Of a stretch of DNA of 8,796 nt, positions 6,685 to 8,796 are shown one piece after another. The notes beneath the pieces were generated by a model. The model saw only the letters and a program-made list of their open reading frames with translations, was not told the origin of the DNA and made no database searches. Source of the stretch: Burkholderiales bacterium (GTDB taxonomy: Bacteria; Pseudomonadota; Gammaproteobacteria; Burkholderiales; Burkholderiaceae_C); assembly GCA_947462175.1 (NCBI GenBank), contig CANHOE010000096.1, positions 1-8,796 on the forward strand. The letters are read 5' to 3'. The translations under genes and the position numbers were made by a program. The stretch's first letter is position 1, and each line of letters begins with the position of its first letter.

Positions 6685-7305
6685 ATGAAACTCATCGGCT
6701 CGCTGACCAGCCCTTATGTGCGCAAAGTGCGCATCGTGCTGGCGGAAAAGAAGCTCGACTTCCAGTTCGAACTGGAAGACGTCTGGGCGGGCGACACCAT
6801 CCTGGCCTCGAATCCGCTGGGCAAGGTGCCATGCCTGGTGATGGAGGGGGGCGAAGCGGTGTTCGACTCGCGGGTCATCGTCGAGTACGTGGACACGCTC
6901 TCGCCGGTCGGTCGCCTGATCCCGGAGCGGGGGCGCGAACGCGCCGAAGTGCGCACCTGGGAAGCGCTCGCCGATGGCGTGCTCGACGCCGGCGTGGCTG
7001 CTCGCCTGGAGCGCACATGGACCGGCCGCAGCGAGGGCGAGCGCAGCCAGGTCTGGGTCGAGCGGCAACTCGGCAAGATACAAACTTCGCTGGCCGCCAT
7101 GAGCAAGGGGCTGGCCGACAAGACGTGGTGCTGCAACGGCAACCACCTGACCCTGGCCGACATTGCCGTCGGCTGCGCGCTGTCTTATCTTGACTACCGG
7201 TTCCCGGAGATCGACTGGCGCGGCACCCACCCGAATCTGGTGCGTCTGTCAGACAAGCTCAGCGCCCGCCAGAGCTTCATGGACAGCCAGCCACCGGCGG
7301 TCTGA
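6685..7305 (+). CDS. Glutathione S-transferase family protein
   Basis: The 206-residue product has the usual two-part GST fold. The N-terminal thioredoxin-like domain (about 1-80) contains SLTSPYVRKV with a candidate catalytic Ser at 9, the cis-Pro motif KVPCL (47-51) and a glutathione gamma-glutamyl-binding DS pair (61-62). The all-helical C-terminal domain (about 87-200) contains the N-capping segment LTLADIAVG (155-163). Length and motifs resemble the small YibF-like bacterial GSTs, probably cytosolic, whose natural substrates are mostly unknown. The ATG at 6685 fits the family N-terminus (KLIGSLTSPYV); an in-frame ATG at 6637 would add 16 residues unlike the family. No strong Shine-Dalgarno sequence is visible. 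It has its own candidate promoter 129 bp after codA, so it is probably not part of the URC operon. Confidence 0.92.
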   Translation: MKLIGSLTSPYVRKVRIVLAEKKLDFQFELEDVWAGDTILASNPLGKVPCLVMEGGEAVFDSRVIVEYVDTLSPVGRLIPERGRERAEVRTWEALADGVLDAGVAARLERTWTGRSEGERSQVWVERQLGKIQTSLAAMSKGLADKTWCCNGNHLTLADIAVGCALSYLDYRFPEIDWRGTHPNLVRLSDKLSARQSFMDSQPPAV

Positions 7306-7321
7306 AGTACTGGTGATACAT

Positions 7322-7343
7322 CGGCGACAGCCGGCCGTCGCTC
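7322..7343. terminator. Weak candidate hairpin between convergent genes
   Basis: GCGAC (7324-7328) and GTCGC (7337-7341) form a 5-bp stem around an 8-nt loop, within the 36 bp between the GST stop (7305) and the stop of the minus-strand gene (7342). The loop contains the self-complementary GCCGGC. There is no T-tract on either strand. The position suits a shared terminator but the structure is weak. Confidence 0.2.
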
Positions 7344-8796
7344 ACATCGCGACGGCGAAGCTCTCAGCCTGCGCCATCGGCCAGTAGAGCCGGTAGACGC
7401 TGTGGGACAGATTGCCGGCGAGCAGGGAACCCGGCTGGATGAATGGCAACAGGTTGCTCAGCAGCTTGACCTCGTGATCGTTGGTGCGGCGCACGATGTG
7501 CGCGGCCGTGATGGCACCAGGGTGATCGAGGCCCGCGGCCTGCACCAGTTCCTTCAGCGCCTTCAGGGTGCTTTGATGAAAGTGGTAGACGCGGTCCGCC
7601 TTGGTGGGCACGACCAGCGCCTGCTGCCGGTGCGGGTCCTGAGTGCTGATGCCCGTGGGGCAGGCCCCGGTGTGACACGACTGCGACTGGATGCAGCCGA
7701 GCGCGAACATGAACCCGCGCGCCGAGTTGCACCAGTCGGCACCCAATGCCATGGTGCGCGCGATGTCGAAAGCGCTGACCACCTTGCCGGCACAGCCGAT
7801 CTTGACCCGGTGCCGCAGGTTCAAGCCCACCAGCGTGTTGTGCACCAGCAGCAGACCTTCCTGCAGCGGTGCGCCCACGTGGTCGGTGAACTCGAGCGGT
7901 GCCGCACCGGTACCGCCCTCGCCGCCGTCGACGACGATGAAGTCCGGCGTGATACCCGTGGCAAGCATCGCCTTGGCGATCGCGAACCACTCCCACGGAT
8001 GGCCAATGCACAGCTTGAAGCCGACTGGCTTGCCGCCTGACAGGACCCGAAGGCGATCGATGAATTGCATCATCTCGATGGGCGTCGAGAAGGCGCTGTG
8101 GCTCGCCGGACTGACGCAATCGACCCACGGCGGGACACCGCGCGCCTCGGCGATCTCGGGCGTCACCTTCGGGCCAGGCAGCACGCCGCCATGTCCTGGC
8201 TTGGCGCCCTGACTCAGCTTGATCTCGATCATCTTGACCTGCGCCAGCTGCGCGTTGGCGGTGAACAGGTCGGCGTTGAAACTACCGTCGGGGTTGCGAC
8301 AGCCGAAATAGCCGGAGCCGATCTCCCAGATCAGGTCACCGCCGCCGTCCGGATCTGGGCCGCGGTGGTAGCGGCTGATCGAACCCTCGCCAGTGTCGTG
8401 CGCAAAACCGCCGCGCTTGGCGCCTGCGTTCAACGCCAGGATCGCGTTCGCCGACAGGGCGCCAAAGCTCATGGCCGAGATGTTGAAGACGCTGGCACTG
8501 TAGGGCTGGGTGCAAGGCGTGCCGCGATTGAGCGGCAGATGGTTCGGGTCGCCGCGGTGGGCGCCGATGACGACGCGGAAGTCGTGCGTCGGCAGCTGTG
8601 TCGGCTGCATCGAGTGGTTGATCCACTCATAGCCTTGTGCGCCGACGTCGCGCTGGGTGCCGAATGGCCGCTTGTCGGATTCGCCCTTGGCGCGCTGGTA
8701 GACCAGTGAGCGTTGCTGGCGAGAGAAGGGCGCCGCCTCGTTGTCGCCCTCGATGAAGTACTGGCGGATCTCGGGGCGGATGAACTCGAACAGATA
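7342..8796 (-). CDS. FMN-dependent glutamate-synthase-domain protein, N-terminus beyond the window
   Basis: The frame is open to the window edge, showing the last 484 residues. The family is typically about 520-550 residues, so perhaps 40-60 N-terminal residues, which often include membrane segments, are missing. The glutamate synthase (GltB) FMN-barrel domain is clear: MSFGALSANAILALNAGAKRGG, KLSQGAKPGHGGVLPGPKV, then VDGGEGGTGAAPLEF for FMN and substrate binding. A C-x5-C-x4-C motif (GCIQSQSCHTGACPTGI, visible residues 367-383) matches the 3Fe-4S ligands of glutamate synthase. The N-terminal glutaminase domain of true GltB is absent from what is seen, and the length rules it out. No GltD partner is nearby. 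Proteins of this type are annotated as FMN-binding glutamate synthase family; their physiological reaction is not established. An internal ATG at 8610 is not the start, because family-like sequence (FEFIRPEIRQYFIEGD) continues upstream of it. Confidence 0.93.
   Translation of the reverse strand, partial: YLFEFIRPEIRQYFIEGDNEAAPFSRQQRSLVYQRAKGESDKRPFGTQRDVGAQGYEWINHSMQPTQLPTHDFRVVIGAHRGDPNHLPLNRGTPCTQPYSASVFNISAMSFGALSANAILALNAGAKRGGFAHDTGEGSISRYHRGPDPDGGGDLIWEIGSGYFGCRNPDGSFNADLFTANAQLAQVKMIEIKLSQGAKPGHGGVLPGPKVTPEIAEARGVPPWVDCVSPASHSAFSTPIEMMQFIDRLRVLSGGKPVGFKLCIGHPWEWFAIAKAMLATGITPDFIVVDGGEGGTGAAPLEFTDHVGAPLQEGLLLVHNTLVGLNLRHRVKIGCAGKVVSAFDIARTMALGADWCNSARGFMFALGCIQSQSCHTGACPTGISTQDPHRQQALVVPTKADRVYHFHQSTLKALKELVQAAGLDHPGAITAAHIVRRTNDHEVKLLSNLLPFIQPGSLLAGNLSHSVYRLYWPMAQAESFAVAM

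Noticed and set aside
6019..7230. Minus-strand 403-codon frame opposite codA and the GST gene.
   Set aside because: It spans two genes and their intergenic gap. Its His/Arg/Ala-rich translation resembles no family and reflects GC-biased codon structure of the other strand.

Overview
The window is GC-rich (roughly two thirds G+C by eye) and densely coding, with short intergenic gaps. The protein sequences look like a betaproteobacterium, most likely Burkholderiales. That placement is an inference from composition and remembered homologues; no rRNA or other phylogenetic marker is present.

Layout. Bases 1-288 hold the C-terminal end of a protein that resembles the tail of M14-family zinc carboxypeptidases. 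Converging on it from the minus strand are purB (adenylosuccinate lyase, 2564-1197) and pyrF (orotidine 5'-phosphate decarboxylase, 1173-331), 23 bp apart. A 147-bp divergent gap (2565-2711) separates purB from a four-gene plus-strand operon at 2712-6555. This consists of a URC1-type GTP cyclohydrolase II homologue, URC4 (DUF1688), upp (uracil phosphoribosyltransferase) and codA (cytosine deaminase). The genes overlap or are 2-19 bp apart. After 129 bp, which include a candidate promoter and a near-perfect palindrome, comes a glutathione S-transferase-like gene (6685-7305). It converges on a minus-strand FMN-dependent glutamate-synthase-domain protein (7342 to the window end, N-terminus missing).

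How the genes fit together. codA makes uracil from cytosine, and upp makes UMP from uracil and PRPP. URC1 and URC4 belong to the URC route of uracil catabolism, first described in yeast and found clustered with UPRT genes in bacteria. The neighbouring pyrF makes UMP de novo and purB acts in purine synthesis, so the locus centres on UMP production, salvage and breakdown.

Main finding. The URC1 gene is an open, well-initiated reading frame of 211 codons, but compared with the remembered family layout (about 420 residues) it appears to have two in-frame internal deletions. These remove the zinc-binding Cys cluster and most of the catalytic core. The flanking segments still match the family closely, and the two joints lie at short motifs (CCGGTG and GAGGTG) that would occur on both sides of each deletion. 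The gene is probably a non-functional remnant. If so, URC uracil catabolism is broken here unless another URC1 exists, leaving upp and codA as a salvage module, and URC4 of uncertain value. A shortened protein with a new role, or an assembly error, are the alternatives.
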